From assembly GCF_026898155.1 (NCBI RefSeq), contig NZ_CP114029.1, positions 5,064,001 through 5,128,000 on the forward strand: a stretch of DNA of 64,000 nucleotides, read 5' to 3'. This document shows positions 45,782-54,667 of the stretch, in pieces. The translations under genes were made by a program, and so were the position numbers. The notes under the pieces are model-generated. The model did no database searches. It saw nothing but the letters and a program-made list of their open reading frames with translations, and was not told where the DNA came from. This stretch comes from Jiella pelagia. Its GTDB lineage: Bacteria; Pseudomonadota; Alphaproteobacteria; Rhizobiales; Rhizobiaceae. Position 1 is the first letter of the stretch; each line of letters opens with the position of its first letter.

Positions 45782-46453
45782 CTACCGGCTCAGCGGATAG
45801 TTGAACGCCAGGCGTTCGACCAGCGAGAACAGCCCGGACAAAGCGACGGACAGGACGAGATAGATGCCGGTGATGACGAGATAGACCTCGAAGGAGGCGA
45901 AGGTCCGCGACTGGATATCGTTGCCGGCGGCGGCAAGATCCGTCGCCGAGATCACCGAGACGACGCTGGAGGTCAGCATCAGATAGATGAACTGGCTCGT
46001 CAGCGCCGGATAGACGGTGCGCAGCGCCGGCTTGATGACGATGTAGCGGAAGATCTGGATGCGCTTCAGCCCGAGCGCGGTGCCGGCTTCGACCTGGCCC
46101 CGCTGGATCGACTCGATGCCGGCCCGGATGATCTCGGTCGCATAGGCGCCGACATTGACCGTCAAAGCCACGAGCGCGGCGGTGTTCGGCGAGAAGCGGA
46201 TGCCAAGCGCCGGCAGGCCGAAGAAGATGAAGAAGATCTGGATCAGGAACGGCGTGTTGCGAATGATCTCGACATAGGCGTCGACGAGCCATCGCACCGG
46301 GGCGGGGCCGCCGGTCTTGCCGGCGGCGCAGGCGACCGCAACGATGGTTCCGAGCAGCATCGCGCCGAAGGACAATTGGATGGTGACCAACGTCCCGGCG
46401 ATGAGATGGTCGAAGTTCGCGAAGACCGGCGCGAAGTTCAGTTCATAGTTCAA
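45782..46453 (-). CDS. Amino-acid ABC transporter permease
   Basis: A permease of the HisQ/GlnP class with the EAA loop AYATEIIRAGIESIQRGQVEAG and LGLKRIQIFRYIVIKPALR. The open frame reaches 46480, but the ATG at 46477 lies only two bases from a GGAGG box. A TTG at 46453 follows a second GGGAGG box with ideal 9-base spacing and begins LNYELNFAPVF, so I take the TTG as the start. First gene of the leftward operon, 66 bases downstream of a LacI-type operator. Confidence 0.88.
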   Translation of the reverse strand: MNYELNFAPVFANFDHLIAGTLVTIQLSFGAMLLGTIVAVACAAGKTGGPAPVRWLVDAYVEIIRNTPFLIQIFFIFFGLPALGIRFSPNTAALVALTVNVGAYATEIIRAGIESIQRGQVEAGTALGLKRIQIFRYIVIKPALRTVYPALTSQFIYLMLTSSVVSVISATDLAAAGNDIQSRTFASFEVYLVITGIYLVLSVALSGLFSLVERLAFNYPLSR

Positions 46454-46518
46454 GTCTCGAAACCTCCCATGCCGCATCACCTCCCGTGCTGCGGCGTTTT
46501 CGAGCGACTTGGCGTCGT

Positions 46519-46532
46519 TTAGATCGATCTAA
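46519..46532. promoter_or_regulatory. LacI-family operator in front of the amino-acid transporter operon
   Basis: TTAGATCGATCTAA is a perfect 14-bp palindrome with a central CG, the layout of LacI/GalR operators. It lies between the lacI-type gene stop and the first permease gene. A near-identical palindrome, TTGGATCGATCCAA, lies upstream of the regulator gene itself (47613-47626); the two differ only at the third position from each end. Confidence 0.75.
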
Positions 46533-46550
46533 CGGAGGGCAGACTGATGG

Positions 46551-47592
46551 TCAAGGGGCGGGCGAATCCGGTCCGGTGGATTCGCGCTCGACATATTGCG
46601 TCGGCACGATGGCGCGTGCGATCGGCGCAGCTGGCTGCTGGATCCGGCGCAGGAGCAGACGGGCGGCGTTTTCACCCACCTCGAAGGGCCGGGTCGCCAC
46701 CGAGGTCAGGCCGGGAAGGACGAGGGCGGCTTCGGCGACGTTGTCGAAGCCGGTGAGGGACATGTCGCGGCCGAGGCGCAGGCCGAGATCGAGGAAGCCG
46801 CGGTGAAGACCGAGCGCGGCCACGTCGTTGAAGCAGATGACGGCGCTCGGCCTTTCCTGCCTTTCGACGATGGTGGAAGCGGCCTGCCGCGCGGCCGAGT
46901 GGGTGAGCGGCAGCTCCAGGACGTCGCCGCCATCGAGGCCATGAGCCTCCATCGCCGCGCGGAACCCATCGAGCCGGTCTGAACGCGCCGAATGCTGGCG
47001 GTCGCCGCTGACGAAGAGGATGGTTCGGTGGCCGAGGGCGATCAGCCGCTCTGTGGCGTCGCGCATGCCTTCGCGGTAGTCGATGCCGGCATAGTCGCTC
47101 GCCGTCTCCGGCACGTAGCGCAGTGCCTGAACCAGTGGCAGATCCCAGTTCGCCGCGTCGTCGACCAGCCATCGGTCGCTGCCTTCGCAGGGGCAGACGA
47201 TGACGCCGTCCGCCGCATGCTCGCGCATCCGCTTGAGAAAGCCCGTCTGCTTGGCGAGGTCCTCGTTGGAATTCGAGAGGATCACGGCGAGATCCTCGGT
47301 CTCGAACACCGATTCCATTCCGGCGAGCAAGACGGCGAAGAACGGATTGGTGAGGTTCGGCACGACGACGCCGACGGTGCGGCTGCGCGAGGCGCGCATC
47401 CTCGCCGCGCCGGCATTGTAGATATAGCCGAGGCTCGGCCATGGCGGCCTCGACCCGTTCGCGCGTTCCCGGCGAGACGAGCGGACTCTTGCGCACGACG
47501 AGGGACGCCGTCGCGCGGGACACCCCGGCATGCTCGGCGACATCCATCAAGGTCGGGCGCTTGGCTCTCCCGGGTCGCTGATTTTGCGCCAT
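46551..47592 (-). CDS. LacI family transcriptional regulator, apparent frameshift
   Basis: A DNA-binding repressor/activator of about 347 residues. The helix-turn-helix is TLMDVAEHAGVSRATASLVV (about 14-33) and the hinge helix follows around NAGAARMR. The periplasmic-binding-like effector domain begins TVGVVVPNLTNPFFAVLLAG. The frame breaks at 47430-47436 (GAGGCTC); removing one base gives EAAMAELGYIYNAG, the canonical LacI sequence. Two matching palindromes flank the gene (46519 and 47613), so it probably controls the downstream ABC operon and itself. Confidence 0.92.
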
Positions 47593-47612
47593 CCGTCAGG
47601 GTCCTCCAAGGT

Positions 47613-47626
47613 TTGGATCGATCCAA
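47613..47626. promoter_or_regulatory. LacI-family operator upstream of the regulator gene
   Basis: TTGGATCGATCCAA, a perfect 14-bp palindrome with a central CG, sits 21 bases upstream of the regulator start and about 150 bases before the divergent NIPSNAP gene. It is two base pairs away from the operator at 46519, so the same protein should bind both. Autoregulation is the natural reading, and the NIPSNAP gene may be in the same regulon. Confidence 0.75.
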
Positions 47627-47776
47627 TCCTATGCCTGGAAGGGCGATCGCGAAAGTCTCCCTGGCTTGGCATTCCGCCACATCCGGCTATGACGGGCGGG
47701 CCCATCCCGCCGATTCCCGAGGAATGCGAACCGCTTCCGGGCGTTGCGGCGCGACGGCAAAGGAGGAGGAGGACAA

Positions 47777-48100
47777 ATGCTCTACGACGTGCGCACCTAT
47801 GCCTGCCGGCCCGGCACCCTGAAGAAGCAAATGGCGCTCTACGAAGAGCATGGATATCCGGTGCAGACCCGCCATCTCGGGGAGCCGCTGGCTTTCATGG
47901 TGGCGGAGACGGGTCCGGTGAATTCCTACACCCACATCTGGGTCTATGACGGCGCCGCCGATCGCGAGGCAAAGCGCGCGGCGCTCGGCGCCGATCCCGA
48001 ATGGCGCGCCTATCTCGTCCGGAGCGACGAGGCCGACTATCTCGTCAGCCAGGAGAACAAGCTGATGACGCCGGTCGGCTTCGCTCCGATCAGGCGCTGA
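47777..48100 (+). CDS. NIPSNAP family protein
   Basis: A 107-residue protein of the NIPSNAP dimeric alpha/beta-barrel fold: LYDVRTYACRPGTLKKQMALYEEHG (in two segments) then SYTHIWVYDGAADREAKRA and MTPVGFAPI. ATG 47777 follows GGAGGAGGAGG. Members are often found with catabolic genes but have no defined reaction. It is divergent from the LacI gene, with the operator between them. Confidence 0.88.
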   Translation: MLYDVRTYACRPGTLKKQMALYEEHGYPVQTRHLGEPLAFMVAETGPVNSYTHIWVYDGAADREAKRAALGADPEWRAYLVRSDEADYLVSQENKLMTPVGFAPIRR

Positions 48101-48523
48101 TCGGCCGCACCGATTCGCTCTTTCGAGACGCGCATCGGATGCAACGCGCGATCGTCAGGCCATCAAGCGATTTTGACCGTGACACAGTTCGGCCTTCGCC
48201 CCGCGGGGGCGGGCCGATCTGGTCTTCGCGTGGCTCGATCCGGGAGGGCTGCTGCCTCGCGCAGACGCACCGAATCCGCTTCACAGCCGGCGGTTTTGCG
48301 CCTTTGGCATCTCTTTCGGCGCCGCCAAAGGCGGTCGCGGCGGCCTGAAGCGCCAAGGCGATGCAGCCTCACGCCAGCCGTTCGCCCGGCCATCAGTTTG
48401 TCGACTGAACACCCGCTTCAAATCCGCCGCGGCCTATGCCACCATAAGATGAGACATGCGTCCGCAGCCAAGCGGGCGTCCTGACGGCCGGGAGGAGAGC
48501 GGCCGCCAGACCGGGAGGAAAAC
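48101..48523. other. Intergenic region upstream of the sugar module
   Basis: About 420 bases with no supported gene. It should hold the promoter of the rightward isomerase-dehydrogenase pair. I looked for a third copy of the LacI operator palindrome and did not find one here. Confidence 0.4.
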
Positions 48524-49582
48524 ATGAAGACGATGAAAGGGCCGGGGATCTTCCTCGCCCAGTTCGCGGGCGATGCTACGCCGTTCAACGATCTGAAGTC
48601 GATCGCCGAATGGGCTGCGGGCCACGGCTACAAGGGCGTGCAGATCCCCACCTGGGACGCGCGGCTGTTCGACCTGAAGAAGGCGGCCGAATCGAAAGAC
48701 TATTGCGACGAGGTCTCGGGCATCTGCCGCGAGGCCGGGGTCGAGATCACCGATCTGTCGACCCATCTCCAGGGCCAGCTCGTCGCCGTCCACCCGGCCT
48801 TCGACGAGGCCTTCGACGGCTTCGCCGCGCCGGAAGTGCGCGGCAATCCGAAGGCCCGGCAGGAATGGGCTGTCGAGCAGCTGAAGATGGCGGCGAAGGC
48901 CTCCGGCCATTTCGGCTTCAGGAGCCACGTGACCTTCCCAGGCGCGCTCGCCTGGCCCTTCCTCTATCCCTGGCCGCAGCGCCCGGCAGGCCTGATCGAC
49001 ACCGCCTTCGAGGAACTGGCAAAACGCTGGGTACCGATCCTCGACGCCTTCGATCAGGTGGGCTGCGACGTCGGCTACGAGATCCATCCGGGCGAGGACG
49101 TCTTCGACGGTGCGACCTTCGAGATGTTCCTCGAGGCCTGCAACGACCATCCGCGCTGCCAGATCAATTACGACCCGTCCCACTTCGCCCTGCAGATGCT
49201 CGACTACGTCGAGTTCATCGACATCTATCACGAGCGGATCTGCGCCTTTCACGTCAAGGACGCCGAGTTCAACCCCACCGGCCGACAGGGCGTCTATTCC
49301 GGCTTCCAGCCCTGGCTGAAGCGGGCAGGCCGCTTCCGCTCCCTCGGCGACGGGCAGGTGGATTTCGCCGCGATCTTCTCCAAGCTCGCCGAATACGACT
49401 ATGATTCCTGGGCCGTCCTCGAATGGGAATGCGCCATCAAGGACGCCGAGCAGGGGGCCGCCGAAGGCGCGCCCTTCATCGCCAGCCACATCATCACCGT
49501 CACCGAAAAGGCCTTCGACGACTTCGCGAGCGGTGGAACGGACGAGGCGGCGAACAAGCGCATGCTCGGCATCGACGGCTGA
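48524..49582 (+). CDS. Sugar phosphate isomerase/epimerase (TIM barrel, AP endonuclease 2 family)
   Basis: A 352-residue xylose-isomerase-like TIM barrel. Strand/loop marks are GYKGVQIPTWDARLFDL, the metal ligands around GCDVGYEIHPGEDVF, NYDPSHFALQMLDYV, HVKDAEFNPTGRQGVY and WAVLEWECAIKD. It lacks a signal peptide. Members isomerise or epimerise sugars, inosose or keto sugars. It precedes a Gfo/Idh/MocA dehydrogenase by 14 bases, a common pair in polyol and sugar breakdown. Confidence 0.92.
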   Translation: MKTMKGPGIFLAQFAGDATPFNDLKSIAEWAAGHGYKGVQIPTWDARLFDLKKAAESKDYCDEVSGICREAGVEITDLSTHLQGQLVAVHPAFDEAFDGFAAPEVRGNPKARQEWAVEQLKMAAKASGHFGFRSHVTFPGALAWPFLYPWPQRPAGLIDTAFEELAKRWVPILDAFDQVGCDVGYEIHPGEDVFDGATFEMFLEACNDHPRCQINYDPSHFALQMLDYVEFIDIYHERICAFHVKDAEFNPTGRQGVYSGFQPWLKRAGRFRSLGDGQVDFAAIFSKLAEYDYDSWAVLEWECAIKDAEQGAAEGAPFIASHIITVTEKAFDDFASGGTDEAANKRMLGIDG

Positions 49583-49596
49583 GGGAGAGGCGAGAG

Positions 49597-50766
49597 ATGG
49601 CAATCGAAGGACGCGACGAGACAAACGCGGGCCGCATCCGCCTCGGCATGGTGGGTGGCGGCGAGGGCGCCTTCATCGGCGGCGTGCACCGGATCGCCGC
49701 AAGGCTCGACGACAAGTTCCAGCTTCTGGCCGGTGCCCTGTCGTCGACGCCGGAAAAGGCGAAGGCCTCGGGGGCGGCGCTCGGGCTCGACCCGGGGCGC
49801 AGCTACGGCTCCTATGAGGAGATGGCGAGCGCCGAGAAGGGGCGGCCGGACGGCATCGAGGCGGTGGCGATCGTCACGCCGAACCACATGCATTTCCCGG
49901 TGGCGAAGACCTTCCTCGAAGCCGGCTTCCACGTCATCTGCGACAAGCCGATGACGACGACGCTGGCCGAGGCCAGGGATTTAGCAGGGATCGCAAAGGC
50001 TTCCGGCAATATCTTCGTGCTGACGCACAATTACACCGGCTATCCGATGATCCGCCAGGCGCGGGCTATGGTGGCGAATGGCGAGATCGGCAAGATCCGC
50101 ATGGTCGTCGCCGAATATGCCCAAGACTGGCTGGCGGAGCGGGCCGAGGATACCGGCTCCAAGCAGGCCGGCTGGCGGGTCGATCCGGCGAAGGCCGGGG
50201 CCGGCGGGGCGATCGGCGACATCGGCACCCATGCCCACAATCTCGCTTGCTACGTCACCGGGTTGAAGGTGGAGAAGCTGTCCGCCGACCTGTCGACCTT
50301 CGTGCCGGGCCGCCAGCTCGACGACAACGCCTCGATGCTGCTGCGCTTTGCCAGTGGCGCCAAGGGCATGTTGTGGGCGAGCCAGGTGGCGGTCGGCAAC
50401 GAGAACGGCCTGACTCTGCGCATCTACGGCGAAAAGGGCGGGCTCGACTGGTGCCAGGAGGAGCCGAATAAGCTCTGGTACACGCCGCTCGGCGAGCCGA
50501 AGCGGCTGTTGACCCGCAACGGCGCCGGCGCGACCGCGCCTTCGACGTCGGTGAGCCGCATCCCGGCGGGCCACCCGGAAGGCTATCTGGAAGGCTTCGC
50601 GACGATCTATGCGGAAGCCGCCGAGCTGATCCGCGCTGCCACCGAAGGCCGGGAGCCACCGACCGACATTGCGCTCCCGACGATCGAGGACGGCATCGAC
50701 GGCCTCGCCTTCATCGAAGCCTGCGTGAAGTCGTCGAAAGAGGATGGCGCTTGGGTATCGCTTTGA
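49597..50766 (+). CDS. Gfo/Idh/MocA family oxidoreductase
   Basis: A 389-residue NAD(P)-dependent sugar/polyol dehydrogenase. The Rossmann loop is GMVGGGEGAFIGGVHR, followed by AIVTPNHMHFPVAKTFLEAG, CDKPMTTTLAEA (the EKP-type lysine) and GAIGDIGTHAHNLACYVTG (substrate aspartate/histidine). The open frame extends upstream to 49423, but ATG 49597 is at the conserved N-terminus and follows GGGAGAGG. It is probably cotranscribed with the isomerase and acts on the sugar imported by the ABC transporter that follows. Confidence 0.92.
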   Translation: MAIEGRDETNAGRIRLGMVGGGEGAFIGGVHRIAARLDDKFQLLAGALSSTPEKAKASGAALGLDPGRSYGSYEEMASAEKGRPDGIEAVAIVTPNHMHFPVAKTFLEAGFHVICDKPMTTTLAEARDLAGIAKASGNIFVLTHNYTGYPMIRQARAMVANGEIGKIRMVVAEYAQDWLAERAEDTGSKQAGWRVDPAKAGAGGAIGDIGTHAHNLACYVTGLKVEKLSADLSTFVPGRQLDDNASMLLRFASGAKGMLWASQVAVGNENGLTLRIYGEKGGLDWCQEEPNKLWYTPLGEPKRLLTRNGAGATAPSTSVSRIPAGHPEGYLEGFATIYAEAAELIRAATEGREPPTDIALPTIEDGIDGLAFIEACVKSSKEDGAWVSL

Positions 50767-50831
50767 TTGCGGCCGGCGGCCGGGGTTTGCGCCGACAAGG
50801 CGGACAGTGTCTTGCGATGGCGCCCGGTAAC

Positions 50832-50991
50832 CCCCCTCTGCCCTGCCGGGCATCTCCCCCTCAAGGGGGAGATCAGCTGCTGGCATGGCGCAGCACAGCG
50901 AGCAACCGTTGCGGGGCAGACTCCCGTCGTCGGGGATGGGCGCCCATCGATCTCCCCCCTGAGTGGAAGATGCCCGTCAGGGCAGAGGGGG
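50832..50991. repeat. Intergenic composite palindromic repeat
   Basis: CCCCTCTGCCCTGCCGGGCATC at 50833-50854 is matched, with one mismatch, by its reverse complement at 50969-50990. Two CTCCCCC/GGGGGAG hairpins lie next to the arms. No open frame of interest is present. The hairpin core is shared with the palindrome inside uvrD (9325-9348), so both belong to one dispersed family. It separates the dehydrogenase gene from the ABC ATPase gene. Confidence 0.75.
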
Positions 50992-51063
50992 TGAGCGACG
51001 GCTCCCCCGGGGCGGCACCATTTGTGAGCAGGCCCGACATCGCCCGTCACGCGGGGGCGGCCT

Positions 51064-52605
51064 TTGCCGACTGAGCGTCCCACGCCCATCCTCGAAGCGC
51101 GCGGCGTTACCAAGTCCTTCGGCCCGATCGAGGTGCTGCATGGCGTCGACTTCGCGCTCCGGCCCGGCGAGGTGCATGCCCTCGTCGGCGAGAACGGCGC
51201 CGGCAAGTCGACGCTGATGAAGTGCCTCGCCGGCTATCAGCCTGTGTCCGGCGGCGAGATCGTCCTGAAGGGTGAGCCGGTGAGCTTTCCCGATAGCGAG
51301 GCGGCGGAAAAGGCCGGCGTCGTCCTGATCCACCAGGAGTTCAACCTCGCCGAACAACTCTCGGCGGAGGAGAATGTCTTTCTCGGGCGGGAGCTGAAGC
51401 GCGGGTTCTTCCTCGATCGCAAGGCGATGCGGGCGCGGGCGGAAAGCCTCCTGCGCGAGCTTGCGACGCCGGTCGACACGCGGCTGCCGGTCTCGCGGCT
51501 GTCGGTGTCGCAGAAGCAGATGGTGGAGATCGCCAAGGCGCTGGTGCGCGAAGCTCGCGTCCTGATCATGGACGAGCCGACGGCGGTCCTGACCGGCCGC
51601 GAGGCCGAGGTGCTGTTTGACCAGATCGAGCGGCTGAAGGCGGATGGCGTCGCGATCCTCTATACCTCCCACAAGCTCGACGAGATTGCCCGGATCGCCG
51701 ACGAGGTCACGGTGCTGCGCGACGGCTCGCTGGTTGCCAATGCGCCGGCCGCGGAGATGAACCCGAATCGGATGGCCGAGCTGATGGTCGGGCGCGAACT
51801 CAGCGACCTGTTCCCCGAAAAGCTCGCCGACCGGTCGCCCGACGTCGTCCTGTCGGTGCGCGGCTTTTCCGTTCCCGGCTATGTCGAGACGGCGAGTTTC
51901 GATCTGCATCGCGGCGAGATCCTCGGCTTTGCCGGGCTCGTCGGCGCCGGCCGCACCGAGCTGATGGAAGGCATCATGGGGTTGCGCCCGGCCTCCGGCA
52001 CGATCGGCCGCAACGGCGAGACGGTGCGGATCCGCGATCCGAAGGAGGCGACGCGCCGCGGCCTCGCCTATCTCACCGAAGACCGCAAGGGTCGGGGGCT
52101 GCTGCTCAAATACGGCCTGCGCGAAAACCTGACGCTGCTCGGCCTCGACCGCTTCTCCGGCATCTTCGTCGACGAGAAGGCCGAGGAAGAGGCGCTGGAC
52201 GCTGCGATCCGCCGCTTCGACATCAGGGCCGGCTCGCGGACGATGGCGGTCGGCAATCTTTCCGGCGGCAACCAGCAGAAGCTGCTTCTCGCCAAGACCA
52301 TGCTGGTCGAGCCCGAGATCGTCATCCTCGACGAGCCGACCCGCGGCATCGACATCGGCACCAAGCAACAGATCTACGCCTTCATCAACGAACTGGCTCG
52401 TGAGGGGCGGTCGGTGATCGTCATCTCCTCGGAGATGACCGAGGTGATCGGGCTCTGCGACCGGGTGATCGTCATGCGGTCCGGCCGGATCGCCGGCGAG
52501 GTCTCCGGCGCCGAGATCACCGAGGAGGCGATCGTCAGGCGGGCGATGGGACTGGAAGCAAAACAGAGGATGGAAATGGCGGGGGAGGCGGTTCATGTCG
52601 GCTGA
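51064..52605 (+). CDS. Sugar ABC transporter ATP-binding protein (two ATPase domains)
   Basis: A 513-residue RbsA/MglA-type ATPase with two nucleotide-binding domains. The first has Walker A VGENGAGKST, the signature LSVSQKQMVEIAKAL and Walker B VLIMDEPTAVL. The second has the degenerate Walker A FAGLVGAGRTELMEGI, the signature LSGGNQQKLLLAKTM and Walker B IVILDEPTRGIDIG, as usual for this family. It starts with TTG at 51064 (PTERPTPILEARGVT). It overlaps the permease gene start by 11 bases. Confidence 0.93.
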   Translation: MPTERPTPILEARGVTKSFGPIEVLHGVDFALRPGEVHALVGENGAGKSTLMKCLAGYQPVSGGEIVLKGEPVSFPDSEAAEKAGVVLIHQEFNLAEQLSAEENVFLGRELKRGFFLDRKAMRARAESLLRELATPVDTRLPVSRLSVSQKQMVEIAKALVREARVLIMDEPTAVLTGREAEVLFDQIERLKADGVAILYTSHKLDEIARIADEVTVLRDGSLVANAPAAEMNPNRMAELMVGRELSDLFPEKLADRSPDVVLSVRGFSVPGYVETASFDLHRGEILGFAGLVGAGRTELMEGIMGLRPASGTIGRNGETVRIRDPKEATRRGLAYLTEDRKGRGLLLKYGLRENLTLLGLDRFSGIFVDEKAEEEALDAAIRRFDIRAGSRTMAVGNLSGGNQQKLLLAKTMLVEPEIVILDEPTRGIDIGTKQQIYAFINELAREGRSVIVISSEMTEVIGLCDRVIVMRSGRIAGEVSGAEITEEAIVRRAMGLEAKQRMEMAGEAVHVG

Positions 52606-53593
52606 GGCCAAGGTCGAACCGCAGCGGCGGCGCTTTGCCGTCGATCTGCACGTGATCGGGCCGCTCCTGGCCCTCTTCGCGCTCGTGATCCTCGGAATGT
52701 CGCTGAACGATCAGTTTCTCTCCGCCGGCAATGTCACCAACGTTTTGGCCCGTTCCGCGTTCATCGGCGTCATCGCGGTGGGCGCGACCTTCGTCATCAC
52801 CATCGGCGGGCTCGACCTCTCGGTCGGCTCGATGTCCGCCTTCCTCGCCGGCGTGACGATCATCGTCCTGAACTCGTTGATCCCCGTCGCCGGCGGCGGC
52901 TGGGGGACCATCCTCCTCGGCATGATCGCCTGCCTGTTGCTCGGCCTCGGCGCGGGGCTCTTGAACGGCATCCTGATCACCAAGGGCCGCATCGAGGCCT
53001 TCATCGTCACCCTCGGCACGCTGGGCATCTTCCGCTCGCTGGTCGTCTGGTTGGCCGATGGCGGCACGCTGTCGCTCGACTTCAACCTCCGCGAGGTCTA
53101 CCGGCCGGTCTATTACGGCGGCCTCGCCGGCATCGCCTGGCCGATCATCGTCTTTGCCCTCGTCGCCATCATCGGCGAGATCGTCATGCGCCGCACCGCC
53201 TATGGCCGGCATTGCGCGGCGATCGGCTCCAACGAGCAGGTTGCGCGCTATTCGGCGATCCATGTCGACCGGGTCCGGCTCGCCACCTACATGCTGCAAG
53301 GCCTGCTCGTCGGCATCGCCACGGTGATGTACGTGCCGCGGCTCGGCTCGGCCTCCTCGACCACGGGCATCCTCTGGGAGCTCGAGGCGATCGCCGCGGT
53401 GATCATCGGCGGCACCGTTCTGAAGGGCGGTTTCGGACGGGTCTGGGGCACCGTCGTCGGCGTCGTCATCCTCAGCCTCATCGACAACATTCTCAATCTG
53501 ACGGACCTCGTCAGTCCCTATCTCAACGGGGCGATCCAGGGCGTCATCATCATTCTCGCCGTCGTTCTGCAACGCGGCCGGAAAGGCGCATGA
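52595..53593 (+). CDS. Sugar ABC transporter permease (RbsC type)
   Basis: A 332-residue permease of the branched-chain/sugar type with about nine helices. Signatures are FVITIGGLDLSVGSMSAFLAG, GRIEAFIVTLGTLGIFRSL, GRHCAAIGSNEQVARYSAI and the C-terminal GTVLKGGFGRVWGTVVG. An intact GAGCTC lies at 53378-53383. It overlaps the ATPase gene, and the binding-protein gene follows after 25 bases. Confidence 0.93.
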   Translation: MSAEAKVEPQRRRFAVDLHVIGPLLALFALVILGMSLNDQFLSAGNVTNVLARSAFIGVIAVGATFVITIGGLDLSVGSMSAFLAGVTIIVLNSLIPVAGGGWGTILLGMIACLLLGLGAGLLNGILITKGRIEAFIVTLGTLGIFRSLVVWLADGGTLSLDFNLREVYRPVYYGGLAGIAWPIIVFALVAIIGEIVMRRTAYGRHCAAIGSNEQVARYSAIHVDRVRLATYMLQGLLVGIATVMYVPRLGSASSTTGILWELEAIAAVIIGGTVLKGGFGRVWGTVVGVVILSLIDNILNLTDLVSPYLNGAIQGVIIILAVVLQRGRKGA

Positions 53594-53618
53594 AGCGCCA
53601 TCATTCGGGAGGAGTGAT

Positions 53619-54584
53619 ATGAAGAAACTGATGAAATACGCAGCCGGCGCGCTGGTTGCCGCAGCGCTCGCGCTGCCAGGTGCGGCATCCGCACAGGACA
53701 AGGACGCCAAGGCGACCATCGGCGTGTCGATCCCCGCGGCCACCCATGGCTGGACGGGCGGCGTGAACTTCCATGCCCAGCAGGCGATCGACGAATTGAA
53801 GGCGGCCTATCCGAACCTCAACTTCGTTCTTGCGACCGCCGGCGATCCCGGCAAGCAGGTCTCCGACGTCGAGGACATGATGGCGACGCGCAACATCGAC
53901 GCGCTGGTCATTCTGCCCTTCGAGTCCGATCCGCTGACTGGCCCGGTGAAGCGCGTCGCCGATGCCGGCAAGTTCGTCACCGTCGTCGATCGCGGCCTGT
54001 CGCAGCCGGGCATCCAGGATCTCTACGTCGCCGGCGACAACACCGCCTTCGGCCGCGTCTCCGGTGAGTTCTTCAAGGAAAAGATGCCCGACGGCGGCAA
54101 GATCGTCGTCCTGCGCGGCATCCCGACGACCATCGACAACGAGCGGGTCGAGGCGTTCCAGGCTTCGCTGGAAGGCTCGGGCATCGAGATCGTCGGCATG
54201 GAGCACGGCGACTGGAACCGCGACAAGGCCTTCGAGGTGATGCAGGACTTCCTGTCGAAGCACTCCGAGATCGACGCCGTCTGGGCCTCCGACGACGACA
54301 TGGCGCTCGGCGTCATCGAGGCGATCAAGCAGGCCGGCCGCGAGGACCAGATGTGGGTGCTCGGCGGCGCCGGCATGAAGCAGATGATCGAGCGGGTGAA
54401 GGCCGGCGACACGATGGTGCCGGCCGACGTCACCTATCCGCCGTCGATGATCGCCACCGCGATCCGGCTGACCGCCGACCGCTTCGTCTCGCGGGCGCCG
54501 ATGGCCGGCCGCTTCGTCATCGACTCCGTCCTGGTGACGGCGGAGAACGCCGACGAGCACTACTACCCGGACTCGCCGTTCTGA
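53619..54584 (+). CDS. Sugar ABC transporter substrate-binding protein
   Basis: A 321-residue periplasmic binding protein of the RbsB class. The signal peptide ends near GAASAQ. Family blocks are TIGVSIPAATHGWTGGVNFHAQ, VEDMMATRNIDALVILPFESDPL, VTVVDRGLSQPGI and VWASDDDMALGVIEAI. It is the last gene of the ATPase-permease-binding protein order, which is unusual only in that the binding protein comes last; a strong terminator follows. The ligand is a pentose, hexose or polyol. Confidence 0.94.
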   Translation: MKKLMKYAAGALVAAALALPGAASAQDKDAKATIGVSIPAATHGWTGGVNFHAQQAIDELKAAYPNLNFVLATAGDPGKQVSDVEDMMATRNIDALVILPFESDPLTGPVKRVADAGKFVTVVDRGLSQPGIQDLYVAGDNTAFGRVSGEFFKEKMPDGGKIVVLRGIPTTIDNERVEAFQASLEGSGIEIVGMEHGDWNRDKAFEVMQDFLSKHSEIDAVWASDDDMALGVIEAIKQAGREDQMWVLGGAGMKQMIERVKAGDTMVPADVTYPPSMIATAIRLTADRFVSRAPMAGRFVIDSVLVTAENADEHYYPDSPF

Positions 54585-54667
54585 GCCGTCCCGCTCGCGT
54601 CGCCTCCGGATGATGGAGGCCGACGCGGCTCGCATGCGCCAGCGCGAGCGTGCCGACCGAACAGAGG

